Shown piece by piece: positions 11,941 through 24,335 of a DNA stretch of 64,000 bases. The notes under the pieces are model-generated. The model was given only the letters and a program-made list of their open reading frames with translations, was not told where the DNA came from and made no database searches. A program made the translations under genes and the position numbers. The DNA comes from Stomorhina lunata (lineage: Eukaryota > Arthropoda > Insecta > Diptera > Rhiniidae). Location: assembly GCA_933228675.1 (NCBI GenBank), contig OW121742.1, forward strand, positions 105,347,740-105,411,739. The letters run 5' to 3'. Every line of letters begins with the position of its first letter. Within the stretch, counting starts at the first letter, position 1.

Positions 11941-13090
11941 GGCCCTATTTCACTAAACTACAATTCTACAAGTTTACAAGTTACAATTACAAGTCTAATT
12001 CGTACAAGTGCTGTTCAATTGTGTTTCATTAAAATTTTCACAACAATTGTAGCTTTTTGGACTTGTAAACTACAATTTCTACAATTACAATTTCTAAAAT
12101 TACAATAACAATAAAATTAAATATTTTGATAAATATATGGAGTCAAATAATAAATACGATTTTTATGAAATTTTATATATATGTACATTCTCCTAGTCTA
12201 GACAATTTTAACACTTCTTCAAAATTTTTAATTTAGCTTTGGTTTAGATTTTATGGCGGTTCAAAGTTCATTTTTTTCAATATTTGTTCAGAAACATACC
12301 CACTTTATACGCCAATAACTTTTGATACGGTTATCAGATTTTGAGTCAAGGACATCATTGATCTCCTTTGTTCTGCATACGCTTCATTACTATAGGTGGA
12401 AAGGGTATTATAAGTTTGGGCTGATATATATAACGCATAGAAATATTGGTCTTAGTTAAACCACCTTTTAGTATAACAACGGATTTAGAATTACTTCCTG
12501 AGCCGATTAAACGATGTCAGTCCGTCCGTCCATCTGGCTGGACGGCTGTCTAGACCTCCATGTAAATCTTGTAATCAAAGTACATTTCGCAATTCTCAAG
12601 ATAATTTGATTAAATTTGGCACAAACAATTATTTTGGTAGTGTGCTATTAAAATTCGTCAAAGTAAACTAAATTCGTCAAGGTACACTAAGTAATGGACT
12701 ATTATCAATCGAGGCATATTTAAAAACAAATAAAATAAATAAATGGTAATTAATATTGATTTGATTTTGTATTAATTTTAACTAATTTTTATTAAAAAAT
12801 AGTTAAAAACCAAATTTGAATTCAATTTATCATTCACTTGTAACTTGTAAAATTTTTTTGAGAGTCTCCGTCGACCCTATGCTTTTTTTGTACAATTCTA
12901 CAAGTACAAATTTAGATTAGTGAAACAAAACCACTTGTAGAAGTTCGACTTGTAAACTTGGAATTGTCAAAATCACTTGTAGCTACAAACTTGTAGTAGT
13001 ATTTTAATGAAACACAATTATTTACAAGTTCAAAATTTTACAGGCAAAAACACTTGTAATTGTAAACTTGTAGCTTAGTGAAATAGGGCC
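11941..13090. mobile_element. TIR element with GGCCCTATTTCACTAA ends, interrupted
   Basis: The left end reads GGCCCTATTTCACTAAACTA and the right end, reverse-complemented, GGCCCTATTTCACTAAGCTA. Both arms continue with ACAAGT-rich sequence (TACAAGTTTACAAGTTACAA type), about 170 bp on the left and 200 bp on the right. The middle (about 12300-12700) is a fragment of another dispersed repeat containing CAGTCCGTCCGTCC, so this is a nested insertion. No coding potential is seen. Confidence 0.65.
12420..12700 (+). repeat. Unexpanded GTCC-type repeat module
   Basis: The order TAACGCATAGAAATATTGGT, AACGATGTCAGTCCGTCC, CCATGTAAATCTTGTAATC also occurs at 13155-13315 and 56715-56900. Here the CAGTCCGTCCGTCCATCTGG tract is short. 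It matches the position at which hundreds of GTCT units occur in the elements at 33.9 and 40.2 kb. Confidence 0.65.
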
Positions 13091-13154
13091 CAAGTATACG
13101 ACGAAGAAAACATAAGAAATCTTTTCGTATGTATTTCTTCTGCATACTTTGTGC

Positions 13155-13315
13155 TGGTGTATGTAACGCATAGAAATATTTGTCTTAGACCCAAATTTTA
13201 GTATACCAATAGGCTTAGAATGACTGAGTCGATTTAGCGATGTCAGTCCGTCCGTCCATCTGGACGGTTGGCTGGCTGGCTGGACCCCCATGTAAATCAT
13301 GTAATCAAAGTACAT
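13155..13315 (+). repeat. Second unexpanded GTCC-type module
   Basis: It has the same order of motifs as at 12420-12700, with a short tract GTCCGTCCGTCCATCTGG followed by a GGCTGGCTGGCTGG run, and it joins directly to a 322-bp unit. Confidence 0.65.
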
Positions 13316-14218
13316 TGGCCAAATTACCACATTCAATATCGATCAAATTCAGATTTTTAAGCAAATATTGTGAAATATACTTTAGGGATGTTCAAAGTTA
13401 CGTCGATGCAAAAAGTTTATTGAAATTTGATATCCATTTTGATTCGTATTTAAAAACATATAGTTTAATTAAAACTCTTGTACTATTGTTCATCTTTTGA
13501 CAAATAACTTAAAAATATATATATAATAAACTGTGCATCTTTAAAATAATTTTGATTACCCTTAAAGTATGCTATACAAATGTATTGAAAATATCTACGA
13601 TTTCGATTGATATCTAATCCAGGAGCCAAATTACCGCATTTGATATCGATAGAAAACTCAGACTTTTAAGCGAATATTGTGAAGTATACTTTAGGGATGT
13701 TCAAAGTTACGTTGATGCAAAAAGTTTATTGAAATTTGGTATCCATTTTTATTCGCTTTTAAAAATATATGTTGATCAATTAAAACTCTTTTACTATTGT
13801 TCATCTTTTAGCAAATAACTTAAAAAATATATATAATGAACTGTACATCTTTTAAATAATTTTAATTATCCTTAAAGTATGCTATACAAATGTTTTGCAA
13901 ATATCTAAGATTACGATCGATATCGAATACGGTAATTTGGCCTCAGGGGCCAAATTACGGCATTCGATATCGAACGAAATCTTAGATATTTTCAAAACAT
14001 TTGTATAACATACTTTAAGGATAAACAAAAAGGATGACCAATAGCAAAAGAGTTTTACTTGAACAATATATATTTTTAAAAACGAGACAAAATGGATACC
14101 AAATTTAAATAAACTTTTTGCATCGAAGTAACTGTGAATATCCCTAAAGTATACTTCACAATATTCAATTAAAAGTCTGAGTTTTCGATCGATATCGAAT
14201 GCGGTAATTTGGCCCCAG
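13313..14218. repeat. Three 322-bp family units, two direct and one inverted
   Basis: Units at about 13313-13622 and 13623-13948 run in + orientation; 13949-14218 is the reverse. Each is bounded by GGCCAAATTACCGCATT and its complement AATGCGGTAATTTGGCC, next to GATATCGAT. Internal landmarks are TATACTTTAGGGATGTTC, AAAAAGTTTATTGAAATT and AAAGTATGCTATACAAATG. The inverted-repeat ends and scattered copies suggest MITE-like behaviour with later tandem amplification. Confidence 0.75.
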
Positions 14219-14362
14219 GTCATAATTTGTTGAAATTTCACACAGACCATTTTTTTTGATATTTGATATTGAAATACCTCCAAATCGGGCCATTATATAT
14301 AGTACCTCCCATAGGTCCCACTTCCCAGAATTAATATATTGACCTGAAATATTAATATTTTT

Positions 14363-14643
14363 CTAAAGATAATGAGAATTTTTATTTTTTGCATATATAT
14401 TTTTTGTAAAAACTGTAATCAATTTGCCAAATTTCGAGATAATCGGTCCACATTTGACCCTAGCTCTCATATAAGTCCAAATGACGGAAACAGCATAAAT
14501 ATATAAGTTTTTAGAAAAAGTTTGTATGATGTTAAAATCTAGCAAATATTTGCCTTTATACAGGAAAAAGATCACCTTTGACCTTAGTGGTGAAGGGTAT
14601 CGCATGGACGGACTTGACCGACTATAGTACATTCTTCCTTGAT
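14363..14643 (+). mobile_element. 3' part of the dispersed GACCGACTATAG element
   Basis: It matches the right part of the element at 35731-36226: CATTTGACCCTAGCTCTCAT, then GTGGTGAAGGGTATCG and the end GACCGACTATAGTACATTC. The left half is missing or replaced by a different sequence. Confidence 0.65.
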
Positions 14644-15412
14644 TTTAGATGATCTCGTTTTTGGGTCTTCAGCCATTATTATGAGAATTACAAATAGTTT
14701 GTATAAAAGAGCTATCCAAGCTCTAATATAATTATATAACCATATACATCATAATATTGTACTTCCTAAATTTTGTGTAAAAGTCGTAAATATATGTTTT
14801 TAGTTTCAAGAACCTCAAACAACTTTACACTTCACAAGTTTGGTTACCCTGTTCTATTACAAACCAACTATGTAATCCATTAACAACATCATTTACTATA
14901 CCATGAAAATTATGACCATCATCTTGATGGATATAGAGATAATAATGTTGATAATTATAATGATAATGATGACGTGGTTGTTCATGTTAAAACTTAAAAT
15001 GTTTGTTTCCGTTTGCTTTGTTTTCTGAAGCTTTTGTTCTTTACATTGTTGCTACTACAGATGAGTATGGAAGTGTTGTATGTATGTGAATGTTGTATGT
15101 TTGCATTGCTTTTATGTATAAGAAGATAGTAGTAATGTTGATAAACAAGTAAATTTCTAAGTAATGAGCCAGCGGGCATTTGTATATTGAGTTGAGTAAA
15201 CTATAGAGGCCTTGGAACTTGATTTTATTTTATAAATAGATGAGATTTCTTCTGCTTAGTCGGTATGTATAGGGGTCAATGTCTTCCACTTGCATAGAAA
15301 TATGTAATTTTTATTAGTTTTTCTTTTTTTTCAAAAAAAAAAAGACAAATACTTCAGCGAACCAGCCTTTTAATAACTTTTAGAAAATCCTTAAAAACGA
15401 TCCTGCAAATAA
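14644..15412. other. Intronic DNA with nothing recognised
   Basis: A stretch rich in ATGAT/ATAAT lies at 14880-14980. No exon-like open frame with splice sites is seen. Confidence 0.45.
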
Positions 15413-15417
15413 GAATA

Positions 15418-17330
15418 GAAAATTTGACGATAAAAAGACATTTCTATAGAAAATTTGAAGACAGGAATAATTTCTATAGAAAAGTGGTTGATGAAAAGAC
15501 ATTTCTATAGAAAAAATAACGATAGGAAGACATTTCTAAAGAAAAGTTGACGATAGGAAGACATTTCTATAGAAAAGTTGACGATAGGAAGACATTTCTA
15601 TAGAAAAGTTGACGATAGGAAGTAATTTCTATAGAAAAGTGGACGATAGGAAGACATTTCTATAGAAAAGTTGACGATAGGAAGACTTTTTTATAGAAAA
15701 GTTGACGATTGTAAGACTTTTCTATAGAAAAGTTGACGATAGGAAGACATTTCTATAGAAAAGTTGACGATAGGAAGACATTTCTATAGAAAAGTTGACG
15801 ATGGGAAGACATTTCTATAGAAAAGTTGACGATAGGAAGACATTTCTATAGAAAAGTTGACGATAGGAAGACATTTCTATAGAAAAGTTGACGACAGGAA
15901 GACATTTCTATAGAAAAGTTGACGATAGGAAGACATTTCTATAGAAAAGTTGACGATAGGAAGACATTTCCATAGAAAAGTCCTTCCTTTGGTTGAAAGG
16001 TTGACGATCGGAAGATGTTTCTATTGAAAAGTTGACGGTAGAAGGACGTTTCTATAGAAAAGTTGACGCTAGTAAGACATTGCTATAGAAAAGTTGACGA
16101 TAGAAAGACATTTCTATAGAAAAGTTGACGATAGGAAGACATTTCTATAAAAAAGTTGAATATAGGAAGACATTTCCATAGAAAAGTTGACGATCGGAAG
16201 ATGTTTCTATAGAAAAGTTGACGATAGACGGACATTTCTATAGAAAAGTTGACGATAGTAAGACATTGCTATAGAAAAGTTGACGATAGGAAGACATTTC
16301 TATAGAAAAGTTGATGATAGGAAGACATTTCTATAGAAAAGTTGACGATAGGAAGACATTTCTATAGAAAAGTTGACGATAGGAAGACATTTCTATAGAA
16401 AAGTTGACGATAGGAAGACATTTCTATAGAAAAGTTGACGATAGGAAGACATTTCTATAGAAAAGTTGACGATAGGAAGACATTTCTATAGAAAAGTTAA
16501 CGATAGGAAGACATTTCTATAGAAAAGTTGACAATAGGAAGACTATTCTCTAGAAAAGTTGACGATAGGAAGACTTTTCTATAGAAAAGTTTACGATAGG
16601 AAGACATTTCTATAGAAAAGTTGACGACAGGAAGAAATTTCTATAGAAAAGTTGACGATAGGAAGACATTTCTATAGAAAAGTTGACGATAGGAAGACAT
16701 TTCCATAGAAAAGTTCTTCCTTTGGTTGAAAGGTTGACGATCGGAAGATGTTTCTATTGAAAAGTTGAAGGTAGAAGGACTTTTCTATGGAAAAGTTGAC
16801 GATAGTAAGACATTGCTATAGAAAAGTTGACGATAGGAAGATATTTCTATAAAAAAGTTGACGATAGGAAGACATTTCCATAGAAAAGTTGACGATCGGA
16901 AGATGTTTCTATAGAAAAGTTGACGATAGAAGGACATTTCTATAGAAAAGTTGACGATAGTAAGACATTGCTATAGAAAAGTTGACGATAGGAAGACATT
17001 TCTATAGAAAAGTTGATGACAGGAAGACATTTCTATAGAAAAGTTGACGATAGGAAGACATTTCTATAGAAAAGTTGACGATAGGAAAACATTTCTATAG
17101 AAAAGTTGACGATAGGAAGACATTTCTATAGAAAAGTTGTTGATAGGAAGACATTTCTATAGAAAAGTTGACGATAGGAAGACATTTCTATAGAAAAGTT
17201 TACGATAGGAAGACATTTCTTTAGGAAAGTTGACGATAAGAAGTCATTTCTATAGAAAAATTCACGATAGGAAGAGATTTCCGATAGAAAGACATTTCAA
17301 AAGAAAACTTGACGATAGGAAGACATTTTT
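15418..17330 (+). repeat. 31-bp minisatellite array 1 (GACGATAGGAAGACA type)
   Basis: About 60 units occur in tandem, each a GTTGACGATAGGAAGACA linker followed by a TTTCTATAGAAAA palindromic core. The period is exactly 31 bp (for example GAAGACATTT at 16321 and again at 16352). Variants include GATCGGAAGATG and AGTAAGACATTG. A diagnostic insertion with CCTTCCTTTGGTTGAAAGG occurs at about 15982 and again about 733 bp later, marking a higher-order duplication. There is no coding potential. Confidence 0.95.
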
Positions 17331-18445
17331 TCAATAAAACTAAATTGTTTTAAGATATTAGAAGAATTCTTAAATCTGCATCTTCATGCACTTATAAGGC
17401 CTCAATATCGGATCTTTTTCCCTCTAGGTTCTATTCATCTTATATCTTTGAGTGGAAATTCTTTTAACTAGTTATGTATGTGTGTAAGCACAAACTCATA
17501 TTAAACAATGCTAAACAAGTACTTATAAGATGAATGGCTCATAAGACAACCGGGCAATGTACTTACAAAAGTACATGCGAGAGTAGATTACTATATTATG
17601 AGCCTTAGAAGTATTAGTAGTTTTTTTTTTCGACCGATTTGTACCATTTACAAACAACCATAATCTAAGATACTTTTAAGAATATGGAATAGCATACATT
17701 TTGGAGTTTCCCGAAAAGTTGTCTATGATCAAAATTATCTTATCTTAAATATACATAGATTTTCTAAGTGACAAATTGGGTGACTGATTGTAAGTCCGTT
17801 TGACATAATATTTAAAAGTATCTATAAATTTAATCTTCCTAATAGTATGCCAGGAGATTTAATTAAAAATAGCTTTAAACTAAGTAGAAATAAAATTTTT
17901 ACTAAACGAAAAAGTTTCAGTTTCTTATACGTTGAATTTATAATTTTAAGTTCCAATATAATTTCAATCTAATCACATTTTAAGGGGGTTACTTAGAGGT
18001 AGATTTTAATTTCAATGGACTAAAGTTTATCTATACAACTTCGAAGTTTGCGTCTGCCTAATATATACAAACACGCATTTCCTATAATAATAAAAGTAAA
18101 GCTTTGAGTTTATCTCTACATAAAGTTTAATGTGTATGAAGTAATAAGATGGTCTATTATCTTAGCAAAATGTTACTGTAATAACCTGAAGTAATACAGA
18201 CAATAGTTCAAGTAATGGACAATAGAGGCCTAAAACAATGGGGTTTTTGTAAGTTAATAGGCAGGAATATAACGAGACAGGTGTTAGAAAAGGGGGATGT
18301 ACAGTGGGTTTGTTTAATACGAGTACTAGGAAGAACAAAATTTGATTTTTTTTTAAATTTATATATTACAAAGATATTACAAGATCTTAAGAGGTATTTC
18401 TATGATCAAATATGGGCTTAATTTAACAACTTCCTTCTATTGCTT
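17331..18445. other. Single-copy spacer between arrays 1 and 2
   Basis: About 1.1 kb of ordinary AT-rich intronic sequence. A 68-codon frame at 18215-18421 lacks splice sites and family resemblance. Confidence 0.5.
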
Positions 18446-21000
18446 TAAAAAAAGTTGACGATAGGAAGACATTTCTAAATAAAAGTAGACAATAGGAAGA
18501 CACTTAAATAGGAAAGCTGACGATAGGAAAACATTTTAGGCAGACATTTCAATAAAAAAGGTGATCAAAAGAAGAAAAGTTGACCAAAGGAAGACTTTTC
18601 TATAGAACAGTTGACCAAAGGAAGACTTTCTATAGAAAAGTAGACCAAAGAAAGACTTTTATATAGAAAAGTTGACCAAAGGAAGACTTTTCTATAGAAA
18701 AGTTGACCAAAGGAAGACTTTTCTATAGAAAAGATGACCAAAGGATGACTTTTCTATAGAAAAGTTGACCAAAGGAAGACTTTTCTATAGAAAAGTTGAC
18801 CAAAGGAAAACTTTTCCATAGAAAAGACTTTTCCATAGAAAAGTTGACGATAAGAAGGCTTTTCTATTGAAAAGTTGACCAAAGGAAGACCTTTCTATAG
18901 AAAAGTTGACCAAAGGAAGACTTTTCTATAGAAAAGTACACCAAAGGAAGACTTTTCTATAGAAAAGTAGACCAAAGGAAGACCTTTCTATAGAAAAGTT
19001 GACCAAAGGAAGACTTTTCTATAGAAAAGTAGACCAAAGGAAGACTTTTCTATAGAAAAGTTGACCAAAGGAAGACTTTTCTATAGAAAAGTTAACCAAA
19101 GGAAGACTTTTCTGTAGAAAAGTTGACCAAAGGAAGACTTTTCTATTGAAAAGTTGACCAAAGGATGACTTTTCTATACAAAAGTTGACCAAAGGAAGAC
19201 TTTTCTATGGAAAAGTTGACCAACGGAAGACTTTTCTATGGAAAAGTTGACCAAAGGAAGACTTTTCTATAGAAAAGTTTACCAATTAAGACTTTTCTAT
19301 AGAAAAGTTGACCAAAGGAAGACTCTTCTATACAATAGTTGACCAAAGGAGGACTTTTCTATAGAAAAGTTGACCAAAGGAAAACTTTTCCATAGAAAAG
19401 ACTTTTCCGTAGAAAAGTTGACGATAAGAAGGCTTTTCTATTGAAAAGTTGACCAAGGGAAGACTTTTCTACAGAAAAGTTGACGATAGGAAGACTTTTC
19501 TATAGAAAAGTTGACCAAAGGAAACTTTTCTATAGAAAAGTTGACCAAAGGAAGACTTTTCTATAGAAAAGTTGACCAAAGGAAGACTTTTCTGTAGAAA
19601 AGTTGACCAAGGGAAGACTTTTCTATAGAAATGTTGACCAAAGGAAGACTTTTCTATAGAAAAGTTGACCAAAGGAAGACTTTTCTATAGAAAGTTGACC
19701 AAAGGAAGACTTTTCTATAGAAAAGTTGACCAAAGGAAGACTTTTCTATAGAAAAATTGACCAAAAGAAGACTTTTCTGTAGAAAAGTTGACCAAAAGAA
19801 GACTTTTCTATAGAAAAGTTGACCAAAGGAAGACTTTTCTATAGAAAAGTTGACTAAAGGAAGACTTTTCTTTAGAAAACTTGACTAAAGGAAGACTTTT
19901 CTATAGAAAAGTGGACCAAAGGAAGACTTTTCTATAGAAAAGTGGACCAAAGGAAGACTTTTCTATAGAAAAGTTGACAAAAGGAAAACTTTTCTATAGA
20001 AAAGTTGACCAAAGGAAAACTTTTCTATAGAAAAGTTGACCAAAGGAAAACTTTTCTGTAGAAAAGTTGACCAAAGGAAAACTTTTCTATAGAAAAGTTG
20101 ACCAAAGGAAAACTTTTCTAAAGAAAAGTTGACCAAAGGAAAACTTTTCTATAGAAAAGTTGACCAAAGGAAAACTTTTCTATAGAAAAGTTGACCAAAG
20201 GAGAACTTTTCTATTGAAAAGTTGACCAAAGGAGAACTTTTCTATTGAAAAGTTGACCAAAGGAAGACTTTTCTATAGAAAAGTTGACCAAAGGAAGACT
20301 TTTCTATAGAAAAGTTGACCAAAGGAAGACTTTTCTATAGAAAAGTTGACCAAAGGAAGACTTTTCTGTCGAAAAGTTGACCAAAGGAAGACTTTTCTAT
20401 CGAAAAGTTGACCAAAGGAAGACTTTTCTATAGAAAAGTTGACCAAAGGAAGACTTTTCTTTAGAAAACTTGACTAAAGGAAGACTTTTCTTTAGAAAAC
20501 TTGGCTAAAGGAAGACTTTTCTATAGAAAAGTGGACCAAAGGAAGACTTTTCTATAGAAAAGTTGACAAGAGGAAAACTTTTCTATAGAAAAGTTTAACT
20601 TTTCTATAGAAAAGTTTTCCTTTGGTCAACTTTTCTATAGAAAAGTTTTCCTTTGGTCAACTTTTCTATAGGAGAACTTTTCTATAGAAAAGTTGACCAA
20701 AGGAGAACTTTTCTATAGAAAAGTTGACCAAAGGAGAACTTTTCTATAGAAAAGTTGACCAAAGGAGAACTTTTCTATAGAAAAGTTGACCAAAGGAGAA
20801 CTTTTCTATAGAAAAGTTGACCAAAGGAGAACTTTTCTATAGAAAAGTTGACCAAAGGAGAACTTTTCTATAGAAAAGTTGACCAAATTAATACTTTTCT
20901 AAAGAAAAGTTGACCAAAGGAATACTTTTCTATAGAAAAGACTTTTCCGTATAAAAGTTGACGATAGGAAGGCTTTTCTATTGAAAAGTTGACGATAGAT
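18446..21000 (+). repeat. 31-bp minisatellite array 2 (GACCAAAGGAAGACT type)
   Basis: About 80 units, each a GTTGACCAAAGGAAGACT linker plus a TTTCTATAGAAAA core, period 31 bp (GTTGACC at 18671 and 18702). The first and last units, and short cassettes near 18840 and 19420, are of the GACGATA type of array 1, so the two arrays share ancestry. Around 20590-20665 the orientation flips for two or three units (CCTTTGGTCAACTTTTCT). Confidence 0.95.
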
Positions 21001-22065
21001 AAAATACTCTGTACAATCTAACAACCTTTTACTGTACAGAAAATTATTTCCAAAACAACTTGTTAACAAAGAAGCAACAAATAATCATTTAATGAGTCCA
21101 TAGATGTATCCAACTTCCTTCATATCTAACCAACTATCTCCATACATGAAAGGTAAAATGACAGAATTTCAAAATAATCTTTGAAAGTGTTAGTAAACAT
21201 GTAAGACTAACACACTTTTAAAAGCAGATTGCTTTAGTATTTGTTAGTTGCTTAAACCTATAAAATAAGTTAGTTATGTTATGAAGATAGTATTTATGTG
21301 TATAAGGTTTCATTTCCTTTCAAAATCTTCATCCTCCCACCACTCTATCACTATTTATGACAAGCTTCTTTTATATTTTTCATCATGTCATATTTCAGAA
21401 CGCCCTCGAAACTTTAGAGCTTTTCACAAACAGTTCGTTGACATTTTCGAATGTGTAAACAAAAACCGGAGAGGAAAAAGGAAAATATATTTTTTTATTT
21501 CTATGTTTATAGCAAGTTTTTCTTCAACACTTTTTATTTATCTTTATTTCTTTTGGGGTATGAGTTTTTTCCCCATTTTATTTCTTTTTATGCGAGATAA
21601 TTTCTTATTGCGTTTCTTTTTTGTTTTTCTGCAGTTGCCTTGTAATAAAGTCAAACATTTGTAGTAAAGATTGTTTGTCTTAGCAAAAAAAAAACAAAAT
21701 CTACAACAAAAAAATTTTAGAAGGAAAAGACTACTTTAATTTTCCTCTAAAGCATCATTAAGCCAGTCGTAGTAGTCTTTTTTTGTAGAAAACCTACATG
21801 AATTAAGCAGAATTTATGCTTTTTTAATTACTTACTTAAATCCTAGATGAAAAAAAAAGAAAAATAAAGGAAAATAGAAATTAAGATCAAAAGATACGTA
21901 TATTTAACTTAGGCCTAAGTAGTTATTAAAAGTTATGACTTATTATAATGACAGGAACTCGTGCATAAAAAGAAAATATATGAACATTTATTCTAATACT
22001 AATACAAATTCCATTACTTCTGCTTCAAGTAATGCTACTATTACTAGTATTGGTAAAGGTATTAG
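21001..22065. other. Intronic spacer between arrays 2 and 3
   Basis: A 127-codon frame at 21281-21664 is made of Phe/Ser/Leu-rich, T-rich sequence and has no recognisable domain or splice context. I treat it as non-coding. Confidence 0.5.
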
Positions 22066-22067
22066 TA

Positions 22068-24335
22068 ATAGTTTTTCTATAGAAAAAAAATCGCTAAAAA
22101 ATTTTTTCTATAGAAAAAATTTTATTTAAAAATTTTGTCTAGAGAAAAAATTTCGTTAAAAAATTTTTTCTGTAGAAAAAATTTCGTTAGAAATTTTTTT
22201 CTATAGAAATAATTTCGTTAAAAAACTTTTTCTATAGAAAAAATTTCGTTAAAAAACTTTTTCTATGGAAAAAATTTCGTTAAAAAATTTTTTCTACAAA
22301 AAAAATTTCGTTAAAAAAATTTTTCTATAGAAAAAATTTCGTTAAAAAATTTTTTCTATAGAAAAAATTTTGCAAAAAAATTTTTTAGCAAAATTTTTTC
22401 TATAGAAAAAATTTTTTATTTATTTCTAGAGAAAAAATCTTTTAACGAAATTTTTTTTATTAAAAAAATTTTTTAACGAAATTTTTTCTATAGAAAAATT
22501 TTTTAACGAAATTTTTTCTATAGAAAAAATTTTTTAACGAAATTTTTTCTATAGAAAAAATTTTTTAACGAAATTTTTTCTATAGAAAAAATTTTTTAAC
22601 AAAATTTTTTCTATAGAAAAAAATTTTTAACGAAATTTTTTCTATAGAAAAAATTTTTTAACGAAATTTTTTCTATAGAAAAAAATTTTTAACGAAATTT
22701 TTTCTATAGAAAAAATTTTTTAACGATATTTTTTCTATAGAAAACATTTTTTAACGAAATTTTTTCTATAGAAAAAATTTTTTAACGAAATTTTTTCTAT
22801 AGAAAAAATTTTTTAACGATATTTTTTCTAAAGAAAAAATTTTTCAACCAAATTTTTTCTATAGAAAAAATTTTTTAACGAAATTTTTTCTATAGAAAAA
22901 ATTTTTTAACGAAATTTTTTCTATAGAAAAAATTTTTTAACGAAATTTTTTCTATAGAAAAAATTTTTTAATGAAATTTTTTCTATAGAAAAATTTTTTT
23001 AACGAAATTTTTCCTATAGAAAAAATTTTTTAACGAAATTTTTTCTATAGAAAAAATTTTTTAACGAATTTTTTTTTATAGAAAAAATTTTTTAACGAAA
23101 TTTTTTCTATAGAAAAAATTTTTTAACGAAATTTTTTCTATAGAAAAATTTTTTTAACGAAATTTTTTCTATAGAAAAAATTTTTTAACGAAATTTTTTC
23201 TATAGAAAAAATTTTTTAACGAAATTTTTTTCTATAGAAAAAATTTTTTAACGAAATTTTTTCTATAGAAAATATTTTTTAACGAAATTTTTTCTATAGA
23301 AAAAATTTTTTAACGAAATTTTTTCTATAGAAAAAATTTTTTAACGAAATTTTTTCTATAGAAAAAATTTTTTAACGAAATTTTTTCTACAGAAAAAATA
23401 TCGTTAAAAAATTTTTTCTATAGAAAAAATTTCGTTAAAAAAATTTTTTTATGGAAAAGATATCGTTAAAAATTTTTTTCTATAGAAAAAATGACGTTAA
23501 AAAATTTTTTCTATAGAAAAAAATTTTTAACGATATCTTTTCCATAGAAAAAATTTTTTAACGAAATTTTTTCTATAGAAAAAATTTTTTAACGATATTT
23601 TTTCTGTAGAAAAAATTTTTTAACGAAATTTTTTCTATAGAAAAAATTTTTTAACGAAATTTTTTCTATAGAAAAAATTTTTTAACGAAATTTTTTCTAT
23701 AGAAAAAATTTTTTAACGAAATTTTTTCTATAGAAAAAATTTTTTAACGAAATTTTTTCTATAGAAAAAATTTTTTAACGAAATTTTTTCTATAGAAAAA
23801 ATTTTTTAACGAAATTTTTTCTATAGAAAAAATTTTTTAACGAAATTTTTTCTATAGAAAAAATTTTTTAACGAAATTTTTTCTATAGAAAAAATTTTTT
23901 AACGAAATTTTTTCTATAGAAAAAATTTTTTAACGAAATTTTTTCTATAGAAAAAATTTTTTAACGAAATTTTTTCTATAGAAAAAATTTTTTAACGAAA
24001 TTTTTTCTATAGAAAAAATTTTTTAACGAAATTTTTTCTATAGAAAAAATTTTTTAACGAAATTTTTTCTATAGAAAAAATTTTTTAACGAAATTTTTTC
24101 TATAGAAAAAATTTTTTAACGAAATTTTTTCTATAGAAAAAATTTTTTAACGAAATTTTTTCTATAGAAAAAATTTTTTAACGAAATTTTTAACGATATT
24201 TTTTCTGTAGAAAGAATTTTTTAACGAAATTTTTGCTATAGAAAAAATTTTTTAACGAAATTTTTTCTATAGAAAAAATTTTTTATATAGAATACATAGA
24301 AAAAAAATTCGTTAAAAAATTGTTTCTATAGAAAA
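22068..24335. repeat. 31-bp minisatellite array 3 (TTTTTTAACGAAA type)
   Basis: About 70 units, each TTTTTTAACGAAA followed by the 18-bp palindrome TTTTTTCTATAGAAAAAA, period 31 bp (TTAACG at 23651 and 23682). The core is that of arrays 1 and 2 with longer A/T arms. Orientation changes at about 22380-22440, about 23395 and about 23520. From 23530 to 24190 units are almost identical, suggesting recent homogenisation. Confidence 0.95.

Noticed and set aside
21281..21664. 127-codon + frame with hydrophobic stretches
   Set aside because: Phe/Ser/Leu content follows from T-rich DNA; no splice or promoter context.
15418..24335. CRISPR-like array of about 31-bp repeats
   Set aside because: Units are head to tail with no unique spacers and no cas genes; the DNA is eukaryotic.
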